Assembly (NCBI GenBank): GCA_963804055.1
Contig: CAWDOU010000008.1
Coordinates: forward strand, 91,254-155,253
DNA: 64,000 nucleotides
Reading direction: 5' to 3'
Origin: Bog-473 sp963804055
GTDB lineage: Bacteria > Actinomycetota > Acidimicrobiia > Acidimicrobiales > RAAP-2
Made by a program: the position numbers and the translations under genes. Positions 1 through 8,078 of the stretch are shown here, piece after piece. The notes under the pieces are model-generated. The model did not search any database. It was given only the letters and a program-made list of their open reading frames with translations, and was not told the origin of the DNA. Position 1 is the first letter of the stretch; each line of letters begins with the position of its first letter.

Positions 1-378
1 CCCACCCCGCCCTCGCCTACCGCTTCGACACCCCGGACGGCGCCATCGTCTTCTCCGGCGACACCACGGTGAACGAAGACCTGATCGCTCTCGCCCGAGG
101 CGCCGACATCCTCGTGCATCAGGTGGCAGACCTGGGCTATCTGGAGCGCCAGGGCCTCACTGGCCCCGCTCTCCAAAGGATGTCGGCCCTGCACACGGAC
201 GTCACGGAGGTGGGCGGCGTGGCTCGAGCGCGCCCAGGTGCGCGAGCTCATTCTCAACCACTTCCTGCCGCCCGAGCGCGACGCGGTCAGCGATGCGGAA
301 TGGACGGAGCGGGCCGGGCGGGGCTTCAACGGGAAAACAGCCGCCGGCACCGACGGTCTCCGGCGAACCCTGGGCTGA
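1..378 (+). pseudogene. MBL-fold metallo-hydrolase, 3' end, frameshifted
   Basis: This is the C-terminal part of a metallo-beta-lactamase-fold hydrolase (ribonuclease Z/arylsulfatase-like group), cut by the window edge. Reading from base 3, it contains FSGDT followed by NEDLIALARGADILVHQV, the typical metal-ligand Asp strand and the following helix. It then reads LHTDVTEVGGV. After about base 215 the family pattern continues only in the next frame as RAQVRELILNHFLPPERDA, ending at a TGA at 376-378. One extra base in the G-rich stretch around 211-222 explains this. It is either a genuine frameshift or a sequencing error. The 5' part and the upstream neighbours are not visible. Confidence 0.6.
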
Positions 379-568
379 CTGCGCCTCGAACCGACCCTTG
401 ACTTTCCTCAATGAGCGAGGAAAAGTGAGGCCACATGCAGCGAGGCTGTCGACCGCCACGCGGCCGAAACTGCAGCCAGGAAGCCCGCCTTCCGTCGTTG
501 CTGTGGCTCTTGCGTGCGTCGCCTCCAGCGTCGTCCAATCAGGGTGTGCCCAACGAATGGAGGCTGAC

Positions 569-1939
569 ATGAGCAGCGACTACGACGTGATCGTTCTCGG
601 CGGAGGGTCGCCGGGCGAGCACTGCGCGGGCGCATTGGCCGAAGGGGGCCTGCGCGTTGCCGTGGTCGAGCACGAGCTGGTGGGCGGCGAGTGCTCCTAC
701 TGGGCGTGCATTCCGTCGAAGACCCTGCTGCGACCGCCCGAGGCGGTCCATGGCGCGCGGGACGCGGTCTCGACAGCAGAGCTCGACGTCGAGGCCACCT
801 TCGCCTGGCGAGACTTCATGGTCTCGAACTACTCCGATGCCGGGCAGGAACGATGGCTCGCCGATCACGGGATCGCCTTGCTGCGCGGAACCGGCCGCCT
901 GGCCGGACGAGGCGTGGTCGAAGTCGACGGGGTCCGCCACACGGCCGATCACATCGTCCTGGCGAACGGGGCGGATCCGATCGTTCCCCCCGTCCCGGGA
1001 TTGCGAGACCTGGAGGGCATATGGGGAAGCCGCGATGCGACGTCCATGAAGGCCGTGCCGCGTCGCCTCCTCATACTCGGAGGCGGGCCCGTCGGGGTGG
1101 AGATGGGCCAGGTGGTGCGCCGGCTCGGCGGCGAGGTGGTCATCATCGACATGGCAGACCATCTCCTGGGGCGGGAACCGGCACCGCTCGGTGCGGCGCT
1201 GGGCGAAGCGCTCAAGAGTGAGGGGATTGAGTTGGCGCTGTCGGCAAACGTCACGATGGCCCGGCGCGACGGCGACGACTACGTCCTCGAGGTGGACGAC
1301 GGCCGGGAGTTCCGGGGTGACCGGATCCTCGTGGCAACGGGCCGGCGTCCCCGCGTGCGCGGGATCGGCCTCGACAGCGTCGGCGTCGAGGAGGATGCGC
1401 ACGGGGTCCCCGTCGACGCCCACCTGCGGGCGGCCGAGGGCCTGTGGGCGATCGGGGACGTCAACGGGCTCTGGCCCCTGACCCACGTCGGCAAGTACCA
1501 GGGCGAGGTCGTCGCGGCGAACATCTTGGGATCGCCGAGAAAGGCCAACTACGAGGCCGTGCCGCGGGTCGTCTACACGGATCCCCAGGCGGCGGCGGTT
1601 GGTGCGACAGCCGCTCGCTTCAGCGCCACCATCCCCATCACGGAGATTGCGAAGATCGCCACCTACACGCGGGCATACGCAGACGACAAGGGGTTCCTCA
1701 CGCTTCTCAGCGACGGCGAACGGCTCACCGGCGCCTACGCCCTCGGCCCTGAATCGGGCGAGTGGCTCCAGCAGGCCACGCTGGCGATCCGGGGTCACGT
1801 GCCGCTCGAGACGCTCACCGACACGATTCAGCCGTTCCCGACGTTCTCCGAGATCTTCGTCGCCACGCTCAAGGCGCTCCGCAACCAGATCGCGGCGGGG
1901 TCGAGCTCGCCCGGCATGGAACCGATCATGGCTCCCTGA
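569..1939 (+). CDS. FAD/NAD(P)-dependent pyridine nucleotide-disulfide oxidoreductase
   Basis: 456-aa flavoprotein of the dihydrolipoamide dehydrogenase/mercuric reductase family. The N-terminal FAD-binding GGGSPGEHC motif is at residues 11-19. A redox-active disulfide C42-x4-C47 lies in GGECSYWACIPSK. A central NAD(P) motif GGGPVGVEMG follows, then the second FAD motif AIGDVNG and a C-terminal dimerisation domain. The active-site His of true lipoamide dehydrogenases (HPT..SE) is replaced by Phe in FPTFSE (423-428), so lipoamide is an unlikely substrate. The ATG at 569 is preferred because GGAGG lies 6 bases upstream; an ATG at 557 is also in frame. The SDR gene follows 13 bp later, which suggests an operon. 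Substrate unknown. Confidence 0.85.
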   Translation: MSSDYDVIVLGGGSPGEHCAGALAEGGLRVAVVEHELVGGECSYWACIPSKTLLRPPEAVHGARDAVSTAELDVEATFAWRDFMVSNYSDAGQERWLADHGIALLRGTGRLAGRGVVEVDGVRHTADHIVLANGADPIVPPVPGLRDLEGIWGSRDATSMKAVPRRLLILGGGPVGVEMGQVVRRLGGEVVIIDMADHLLGREPAPLGAALGEALKSEGIELALSANVTMARRDGDDYVLEVDDGREFRGDRILVATGRRPRVRGIGLDSVGVEEDAHGVPVDAHLRAAEGLWAIGDVNGLWPLTHVGKYQGEVVAANILGSPRKANYEAVPRVVYTDPQAAAVGATAARFSATIPITEIAKIATYTRAYADDKGFLTLLSDGERLTGAYALGPESGEWLQQATLAIRGHVPLETLTDTIQPFPTFSEIFVATLKALRNQIAAGSSSPGMEPIMAP

Positions 1940-1952
1940 CGAGGTCACGGGC

Positions 1953-2669
1953 ATGCACACACCGGACCGGAAGGTCGTCATCGTCACGGGAGGCTCTCAA
2001 GGAATCGGCGCGGGCATCGTCGAGGGCTACAGGCATGCCGGGTGGGCGGTTGTGACCGCGGCACGAACGATCACGGCCAGCGAGGACCCTGCGGTGCTGA
2101 ACCTTGCCGTGGATCTCTCCGATCCTGCCGCGGCGGATGGGGTCGTCAACACCACCCTGGAGACGTACGGCCGCATCGACACGCTGGTCAACAACGCCGG
2201 GGTCTATCTCTCCAAACCGTTCGTCGACTACTCCGCCCATGACTACGAGGCAGTCGTCGGAGTCAATCTCACGGGGTTCTTCCGTCTGACGCAGCTCGCC
2301 ATCTCCCACATGCTGGAACGGGCTGCCGGCCACGTGGTGAACATCACGACCACGCTGGTCGACGTGGCCGATTCCAGCGCGCCGTCGGTCCTCACCGCTC
2401 TGACCAAAGGCGGTCTTGCCGCGGCAACCCGATCCCTCGCGGTCGAGTTCGCCTCACGGGGCATCCGGGTGAATGCGGTCTCCCCCGGTGTCATTCAGAC
2501 CCCAGTCCACCCTGTGGAGAGCTACACCTCCCTCGGAACGCGGCTCCCGCCTGTCGGCCACGTCGGCCAGGTCAGCGACATCGTCAAGGCTGTCCTCTTC
2601 CTCGAATCGTCACCCTTCGTGACCGGAGAGATCCTGCACGTCGACGGCGGCCAGATCGCCGGGCATTGA
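1953..2669 (+). CDS. SDR-family protein lacking the catalytic Tyr
   Basis: 238-aa Rossmann-fold short-chain dehydrogenase/reductase. The cofactor motif TGGSQGIG is at residues 12-19, NNAG at 80-83, and the C-terminal VNAVSPGVIQTP loop and DGG end are normal for the family. In the active site K152 is present, but the Tyr four residues before it is Thr148 (LTALTKGG), and the Ser position lies in a run of threonines (ITTTL). The protein may therefore bind NAD(P) without classical SDR catalysis, or use another chemistry. It starts 13 bp after the disulfide oxidoreductase and is followed by a ThDP enzyme, so the three may share a pathway. Confidence 0.8.
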   Translation: MHTPDRKVVIVTGGSQGIGAGIVEGYRHAGWAVVTAARTITASEDPAVLNLAVDLSDPAAADGVVNTTLETYGRIDTLVNNAGVYLSKPFVDYSAHDYEAVVGVNLTGFFRLTQLAISHMLERAAGHVVNITTTLVDVADSSAPSVLTALTKGGLAAATRSLAVEFASRGIRVNAVSPGVIQTPVHPVESYTSLGTRLPPVGHVGQVSDIVKAVLFLESSPFVTGEILHVDGGQIAGH

Positions 2670-2837
2670 CAGGCCTCGCTCATAGACACCGCACTCACGA
2701 CACCCAACCACGGCATGGCAAACACCCCGGTTCGGGCTGCACCACGAGCGGCAGCCCGAAGAATGGGATAGTGGCCATCACGATTTCGCGCATGGCAGCT
2801 CGCGCACGTCCCATGCTGCCGCGAAGGAGGACCGCCT

Positions 2838-4499
2838 GTGACCGGATCCAGTGCCCTCGTCGCCGATCTCATCGTCGAGTGCCTCGAGCGTGAGGGGGTC
2901 ACGCACGTCTTCGGGATTCCCGGCGAGGAGAACATCCACCTCGTCGACGCACTCTCCCGATCGTCGATCCGCTTCGTCCTCGTTCGTCACGAACAAGGGG
3001 CGTCCTTCATGGCGGAGACCTACGGTCGGCTCAGCGGCCGGGCCGGCGTCTGCTCCACCACCCTCGGCCCAGGGGCGATCAATCTGCTCACCGGCGTGGC
3101 GGATGCAACGACCAATTCGACGCCGGTCGTCGCCCTGTCCGCGCAGGTAGGCATGAATCGCAGCTACAAGGAGTCGCACCAGGGTGTCGACCTGGTGTCC
3201 ATGTTCGCGCCGGTCACGAAATGGTCAGCTCTCGTCGCCACGACGGAAGCAGCACCGGAGATGATCAGAAAGTCCTTCAAGCTCGCCCAGACCGAGCGAC
3301 CTGGAGCCGTCTACCTGGCAGTGCCCGAAGACATCGAAAGTGCCCCTGCCCCAGCGGGGGCCGTGCCGCTCCCCGTCAATGTCCCGCGTCCCGACGAGCC
3401 CTCCGAGCGCCAGGTAGCCCGCGCCGCCGCAATCCTCACGGCGGCCGTGAACCCCATCGTACTGGCCGGCCATGGGGCGGCCAGGGCGGATGCTGGGTCG
3501 GCACTGATCCGCTTCGCGGAGGTCCTGGGCGTCTCCGTCGCGACGACCTTCCACGGCAAGGGGATCTTTCCCGACGACCATCCCCAGGCGCTCGGCGCCA
3601 TCGGATTCATGCGTCACGACTATGTGAATTTCGGATTCGATCAGGCCGACGTCGTCGTCACGGTCGGCTATGAGCTCCAGGAGTTCGACCCGGTGCGCAT
3701 CAATCCCGGAGGAGACAAGCAGATCATCCACATCCACCGGTTCCCCGCGGAAGTCGATGTCCACTACAACGTGTCCGTCGGGTTGCAGGCCGACATCGGG
3801 CAGAGCCTGGACGCCCTGGGTGCTGCCGTCGACTGTCGTTTCGAGAATCAGACCGCCAAGTTGGAGATCCGAGGACTCTTGGCCCAGGAGCTCGCCGAAG
3901 GGAGCAGGGACGAGCGATTCCCGCTGGCACCAGCACGCATTGTGGCGGATACTCGGGCCGCCATGGGTCGCAACGACATCGTGCTGGTCGACACCGGCGC
4001 GCTGAAGATGTGGATGGCCCGGCTCTACCCGACCTATGCGCCGAACACGTGCCTGATGTCAAACGGCCTTTCGACGATGGCCTGGAGCCTCCCTGGCGCC
4101 ATCGGTGCGAAGATCGCCCGGCCGGATGCCAAGGTGCTCGTCGCCACCGGCGACGGTGGCTTCCTGATGAACTCCCAGGAGATCGAGACTGCGTTGCGCG
4201 AGCGGATCCCGATGGTCATCCTCATCTGGGTCGACAACGCCTACGGACTGATCAGCTGGAAGATGGACCTCGAGATCGGGCGGGACGTGGACACCGCCTT
4301 CGGGAACCCCGACTTCGTCGCCTATGCCCGAAGCTTCGGAGCGACCGGCTACGAGATCACGTCTTCCGAGCAGCTTCTTCCGACCCTGCAGGCTGCCCTG
4401 GCGGAGGACACGGTCTCGGTGATCGCCTGTCCGGTCGACTACAGCGCCAACCGGGAGCTCATTCGCTCCCTGGGAGCTCTCGACGAATCCCTCTCCTGA
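2838..4499 (+). CDS. Acetolactate synthase-like ThDP-dependent enzyme (large subunit type)
   Basis: 553-aa three-domain thiamine-diphosphate enzyme. The N-terminal PYR domain has GIPGEEN and the activating Glu52 in RHEQGASFMAE. The middle domain is nucleotide/FAD-like. The C-terminal PP domain carries the Mg-ThDP motif GDGGFLMN running to WVDNAYG (GDG-x-NN type). Length and architecture match acetolactate synthase catalytic subunits, which condense pyruvate to acetolactate. No small regulatory subunit is nearby, so a catabolic AlsS-type role or another 2-oxoacid carboligase/decarboxylase is possible. The GTG start has a strong GAAGGAGG 7 bases upstream. The 168-bp gap before it shows nothing else. 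Confidence 0.85.
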   Translation: MTGSSALVADLIVECLEREGVTHVFGIPGEENIHLVDALSRSSIRFVLVRHEQGASFMAETYGRLSGRAGVCSTTLGPGAINLLTGVADATTNSTPVVALSAQVGMNRSYKESHQGVDLVSMFAPVTKWSALVATTEAAPEMIRKSFKLAQTERPGAVYLAVPEDIESAPAPAGAVPLPVNVPRPDEPSERQVARAAAILTAAVNPIVLAGHGAARADAGSALIRFAEVLGVSVATTFHGKGIFPDDHPQALGAIGFMRHDYVNFGFDQADVVVTVGYELQEFDPVRINPGGDKQIIHIHRFPAEVDVHYNVSVGLQADIGQSLDALGAAVDCRFENQTAKLEIRGLLAQELAEGSRDERFPLAPARIVADTRAAMGRNDIVLVDTGALKMWMARLYPTYAPNTCLMSNGLSTMAWSLPGAIGAKIARPDAKVLVATGDGGFLMNSQEIETALRERIPMVILIWVDNAYGLISWKMDLEIGRDVDTAFGNPDFVAYARSFGATGYEITSSEQLLPTLQAALAEDTVSVIACPVDYSANRELIRSLGALDESLS

Positions 4500-4518
4500 G
4501 CGTACGCAGCCGGGGCCT

Positions 4519-4905
4519 TCATGGTCGCCGCTCTTCGGGCTCTCTCCGGGGAGTCCGGGGTCCGAAGGCCATGGCAGAGGGATCAGCCCAATTCGGGTCC
4601 CAATCGGTGATCCAGGTGTCAAGCCCCGTTATCTCCAAGACCCGTGAGACCATAGGACTCGGACGCGAGACGACGAGCGTTCCCCCTTCTTCGAGAGCCC
4701 TTCGCCGTGCTCTGTGAATGGCACCCAGTCCGGAGGAATCCATGAAGCTGAGCTCGCTCAGGTCGATGACAATGAGCGACCCAGGAACGCCGATCAGACG
4801 TTCGGCGAGGGCCCCGCAGGTACTTGCATCCAGCTCACCCCTGAGACTGAAGACGCGCACACCATGAAGGTCGTAGGACGTGACGCCAAATTGGTCAACT
4901 TTCAC
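4519..4905 (-). CDS. STAS-domain anti-sigma factor antagonist
   Basis: Single STAS domain of the SpoIIAA/RsbV type. The hallmark phosphorylation loop reads IDLSELSFMDSSGLGAIHRA, with the phosphoacceptor Ser in DSSG. Such proteins, when dephosphorylated, titrate a serine-kinase anti-sigma factor and free a sigma factor. No partner kinase is adjacent; the nearest HATPase_c anti-sigma-type protein is at 14503-15387. The start is uncertain: the frame is open back to a GTG at 4989, but the N-terminal extension has no family character, so the GTG at 4905 (128 aa) is preferred. The gene converges with the ThDP enzyme, with only 19 bp between stops. Confidence 0.75.
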   Translation of the reverse strand: MKVDQFGVTSYDLHGVRVFSLRGELDASTCGALAERLIGVPGSLIVIDLSELSFMDSSGLGAIHRARRRALEEGGTLVVSRPSPMVSRVLEITGLDTWITDWDPNWADPSAMAFGPRTPRREPEERRP

Positions 4906-5088
4906 CTGTATCTGCCTATTTCTCCTGCACCCGAGGAGGGCCACGACAACGGACCCCCGGAAGCGTGTCTGCAGAAAGCCAGAAGCCACTGCGTGTCCCG
5001 ATGTTCCGTCATCTCGGTCGGTATCTCAGCGTTCTTCTCGTCGTCGATCCGCGCGCCTTCAGCCTGCTTCATCCATCCGCAGGTGGTC

Positions 5089-5108
5089 AATCACCCGATC
5101 GGGTGATT
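5089..5108. promoter_or_regulatory. 20-bp perfect palindrome upstream of the LuxR-type regulator
   Basis: AATCACCCGATCGGGTGATT is an exact inverted repeat without spacer, centred 40 bp upstream of the GTG at 5139. It lies between the STAS gene and the response regulator and is a likely protein-binding operator. The flanking bases break the symmetry. The bound protein is unknown; autoregulation is possible. Confidence 0.55.
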
Positions 5109-5138
5109 CTCAACCCACGTTGGTCCTAGAATCACGGG

Positions 5139-5789
5139 GTGCCTCAACCGATCCGGGTAGCGCTTGTCAACGACTACATGATCGTCCTGGAGGGCCTCCG
5201 CGCCCTCCTCAAGTCCAGCGAACCGCAGATCAAGGTCATTGAGATCGACATTCGGAAGAAGCCACGGCGCGGGGTCGATGTCACCCTGCTCGACACGTAC
5301 GGGGAGTACGACTCGCTCGACGAGCGCGTGCGGTCTCTCACCAACGACCCCAGCAACGGGGCGATCGTCGTCTTCAGCTTTTCTGATCGACCCGAAGCAG
5401 TGCGGCATGCCATGCGGGCCGGCGCAGTGGGGTTCATCTCCAAGGCAGTTCCCCGCGACCAGATCATTGGCGGCATTGAGGCGGCGGCCAAAGGTGACCG
5501 GGTTGTCCTGACCCAGAGGTCTCAACACGCGCAGATCGACGGGGCACTGCGTTGGCCGGGCCGGGACATCGGCCTGACCGAACGCGAAAGCGAGCTCCTG
5601 TCCCTGCTTTCGACCGGAATGACCAATCGCGAATTGGGCGAGAATCTCTACGTCAGCGAGAACACCATTAAGACGCATCTTCGCCGGCTGTACTCGAAGC
5701 TCGGCGTGCGCAACCGCGCCCAGGCTGCGTCGTTGGCCGGACAGGGCATCCTCGGCGAACATCGGCGTCAGAGCAAGCCGGTGGATTGA
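5139..5789 (+). CDS. NarL/LuxR-family response regulator
   Basis: 216-aa two-domain transcription factor. The N-terminal receiver domain has the acidic start NDY, a phosphoacceptor-type Asp in VTLLDTYGE (about residue 51) and the Lys in ISKAVP. The C-terminal LuxR-type helix-turn-helix contains LTERESELLSLLSTGMTNRELGE followed by VSENTIKTHLRRLYSKLGVRNRAQA. No histidine kinase is adjacent, so it is an orphan regulator here. The GTG start is supported by the N-terminal PIRVALVNDY, which begins the receiver fold. A 20-bp palindrome sits just upstream. Confidence 0.85.
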   Translation: MPQPIRVALVNDYMIVLEGLRALLKSSEPQIKVIEIDIRKKPRRGVDVTLLDTYGEYDSLDERVRSLTNDPSNGAIVVFSFSDRPEAVRHAMRAGAVGFISKAVPRDQIIGGIEAAAKGDRVVLTQRSQHAQIDGALRWPGRDIGLTERESELLSLLSTGMTNRELGENLYVSENTIKTHLRRLYSKLGVRNRAQAASLAGQGILGEHRRQSKPVD

Positions 5790-5942
5790 GCGGCCCGACG
5801 GTCGAAAGGCGCTGCATGCCGCTCAGGAAGCCGGCTTCCGGTCGCTGGGCCCATGCCCACCGACCGCCCTCTTTCGGCTGGCAGGCCGAGACGGGAATTA
5901 CCCCTGAACGACGCCCCCGGCACTCCCGGTACAACTGTTGGT

Positions 5943-6575
5943 ATGGGACGCTCCTCGACCGCACCGGCCCTCGCCTGGCAGCCGTCGCTGTGGGCGGACC
6001 AGAGCGCCTCCGTCGACGGATCGTTCTCCACCCTGGAGCGGACCCAGCTGGACGGGGAGTCATGGGTCGACCACTGCCCCGGCTGGATCTCGGGCTCAGA
6101 CCGAGCCTTCGAGGAGATGCTCCGTGACACCGCCTGGGGCCAGCGACGTCGTTGGATGTACGACCGCCGGGTCAATGAACCGCGGCTGACCTCCTGGCAA
6201 ACGTTCGACGGGTCCGGCGGAGCGGAGTATCAGTGGTTGGAAGCGGCTCGAGGGTTGCTGTCGGCTCGCTACGACGTCCACTTCGATTCCATGGGGATCA
6301 ATCTCTACCGGGACGGTGCCGACAGCGTCGCCTGGCACCGTGACCGCATTCCCGCGGAAGTGGTCGATCCCGTCGTCGCCCTGATTTCACTCGGTGAGCC
6401 CCGGAAATTCCTGCTTCGCCCGGACGGCGGAGGAAAGTCACTCGCGTTCACGCTCGGGCGGGGGGACCTGCTCGTCACAGGCGGCAGCACGCAACGCCGC
6501 TACGAACACAGCGTCCCGAAGGTCAAGAGAGCGGGTGCGCGCATGAGCATTGCGTTCAGACACGGCGTCAGCTGA
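5943..6575 (+). CDS. AlkB-like 2-oxoglutarate/Fe(II) dioxygenase
   Basis: 210-aa member of the AlkB family, which oxidatively demethylates alkylated DNA or RNA bases. The iron ligands are visible as H132-x-D134 in WHRDRIP and H189 in RRYEHSVPKV. The 2-oxoglutarate-binding arginines are in RMSIAFR (200-206). NLYRDGADSVAWH is the typical substrate-lid strand. The frame is open upstream to 5853, but the extra N-terminus looks non-native. The ATG at 5943 has no ribosome-binding site but lies just after a possible -10 (TACAACT, 5930-5936), so the mRNA could be leaderless. Confidence 0.85.
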   Translation: MGRSSTAPALAWQPSLWADQSASVDGSFSTLERTQLDGESWVDHCPGWISGSDRAFEEMLRDTAWGQRRRWMYDRRVNEPRLTSWQTFDGSGGAEYQWLEAARGLLSARYDVHFDSMGINLYRDGADSVAWHRDRIPAEVVDPVVALISLGEPRKFLLRPDGGGKSLAFTLGRGDLLVTGGSTQRRYEHSVPKVKRAGARMSIAFRHGVS

Positions 6576-6585
6576 CGGTTGCCCT

Positions 6586-6629
6586 CGCGAGACTCCCTTC
6601 TCGCGTAGGATTTCTGACCCTGGTCAGCC
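6586..6629. terminator. Two short hairpins between convergent genes
   Basis: CGCGAG (6586-6591) pairs with CTCGCG (6600-6605) across an 8-nt loop, and CTGACC-CT-GGTCAG follows at about 6616-6629. They lie between the stop of the AlkB-like gene and the stop of the transglycosylase gene, so a bidirectional terminator role is plausible. Stems are short and no U-run is present. Confidence 0.3.
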
Positions 6630-7745
6630 CTTTCGACAGGAATCGTCCCAGGGCTGCTGCCCGTCGGCGTTGTAGAGGGCGATCGCGAGGTCGTCCTGGT
6701 CTGCCGGACTTGCCTCGTTCGGAGGGACATTGATGAGCTGAGGCATGCCAGCGAGCTGGGCCGCCTCGTTCCACGTCGGCTGGCTGAATTGGAATCCACC
6801 CATATAGGAGCCTCCCGGCGAGACGGCCCCGTAGTTGCCACCCGACTCGACCCGCAGGACGCACTGGAGGAAGGGAGGTAACGCGGGATCGCCGGACGTG
6901 CTGGCGGGGTCGGATGTCGCGGTCGCAGAAGGCGCGGATTGAGAGGTGCTCGTCGGATTGCCGCTCGAAGGCGGGGAGGCGGAAGCCACTGAGGCTGCCG
7001 CGGCCGCAGTCGCTGCCGCGGCCTGTGCCGCTCGGACCGCTTGGGCGGCCGCCGCCGCTTGTGCCGCCTGCTGCTGGGTGACGGCAATGGCGAGCGCGCC
7101 GGTTATCTCAGACTGCTTGGAGGCGAGTTCGACCTGCTTCTGACTTGCCGCGTTGGCTTGGGTCGTCTCCTCGTTCGTGGCCGCTCGGTCCTGTGCCTGC
7201 TGCTGTTCGAGGGCACCTCGTTCGGCCTGCAACCCGTTCTCGTCGGTACGAAGCACGTCGATGGCGAGACTGGTGTCACCGCTGGTCACCTCCTCGTATT
7301 CCGTCCTGGCAAACGCCTCGGACAGATTTCCGGCGAACAGGGTTTGACCCCCGTCCGACTGCGGAACCATGTTGACGTAGGCCGACACGGCTTCGACCTG
7401 AAGCCGCTTGCGATCGCGGTTCACCCGGCTGACGTCGGACGAGATCTGACTCTCGGTCGAGCCGATCTGAGCCTCGTCCTGCTGAACCTTCAGGCGGTCG
7501 AGGTCTTGCTGTTGCTGATACGCGCCGATCTGGAGCTGCTCCAGCACCAGATCCTGGGCGATCTGAGCCGCCTGTGACTTGAGATCCGATACCTGGTCGG
7601 CTACGGCAGGCCGGGCGTTGATCGCCACGGAGAGAGGAGTCGCCACGAACAACACACTCATGGCGCTGCCGACGACCGTGGCGAGCGTCCGCCCACGACA
7701 CCGCACTCTTGATCTGGTCGTCCGACCTTTCTCCACACCGGTCAC
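6624..7745 (-). CDS. Secreted coiled-coil protein with C-terminal transglycosylase-like domain
   Basis: 373-aa exported peptidoglycan-acting protein. A basic N-terminus and hydrophobic segment (TLATVVGSAMSVLFVATPLSVA) form a signal peptide or anchor. Residues about 50-240 are a long Gln/Ala-rich coiled coil of the PcsB/NlpC-associated type. An Ala/Ser/Thr/Pro linker follows. The last ~80 residues are a lysozyme-fold resuscitation-factor/transglycosylase-like domain (FLQCVLRVESGGNYGAV, YMGGFQFSQPTWNEAA, ALYNADGQQPW) with the Glu of RVESGG as catalytic candidate. Such proteins cleave glycan strands during growth or division. It is divergent from the CoA transferase across a 333-bp gap. Confidence 0.8.
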   Translation of the reverse strand: MTGVEKGRTTRSRVRCRGRTLATVVGSAMSVLFVATPLSVAINARPAVADQVSDLKSQAAQIAQDLVLEQLQIGAYQQQQDLDRLKVQQDEAQIGSTESQISSDVSRVNRDRKRLQVEAVSAYVNMVPQSDGGQTLFAGNLSEAFARTEYEEVTSGDTSLAIDVLRTDENGLQAERGALEQQQAQDRAATNEETTQANAASQKQVELASKQSEITGALAIAVTQQQAAQAAAAAQAVRAAQAAAATAAAAASVASASPPSSGNPTSTSQSAPSATATSDPASTSGDPALPPFLQCVLRVESGGNYGAVSPGGSYMGGFQFSQPTWNEAAQLAGMPQLINVPPNEASPADQDDLAIALYNADGQQPWDDSCRKG

Positions 7746-8078
7746 GATTGGGGAACAGTTTTGTCGTTCCCATGCCGAAAGTGCAACCGGGCGGGATTTC
7801 GGGTGACGTGGCCTTCACCCAGGCACGGAATCCCCCTCATTCCCTCCCGTTCCCGCCTTCGAGGGCCGATCATGCTGAGGATCTTCTGAGACTCAGAGCA
7901 TGGGGCGAACAGTCGGCGGGCCCTTCGAGGCGGCGTGACGCAGCACTCGACCTCATCATTGGAATGCACACTGTGCTAAGTCATGTACCGCTCACGTGAC
8001 TGCACGCGGGATCTGCCAGAACAGGCAGTCCGGGTGGATCTCCCTTGGTGGGCTCACCGGCTGATGGGAGTCGCTCTC
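7746..8078. other. 333-bp divergent intergenic region with an 11-bp palindrome
   Basis: The region separates the transglycosylase gene (reverse) and the CoA transferase gene (forward) and must hold both promoters. It contains GCACA-C-TGTGC at 7966-7976 and CACGTG at about 7994-7999, both possible operators about 80-110 bp upstream of the CoA transferase. A GGGTGA/TCACCC hairpin lies near 7800-7820. I see no coding potential and no riboswitch I could defend. Confidence 0.4.

Noticed and set aside
539..1987. 482-codon reverse open frame over the disulfide oxidoreductase
   Set aside because: Typical antisense frame of a high-GC gene; the forward product has full FAD and disulfide motifs.
7746..8000. 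Possible c-di-AMP (ydaO-type) riboswitch upstream of the transglycosylase gene
   Set aside because: Such riboswitches often precede cell-wall hydrolases, and a GGGTGA/TCACCC hairpin exists, but the conserved ydaO core segments are not present in a recognisable order.
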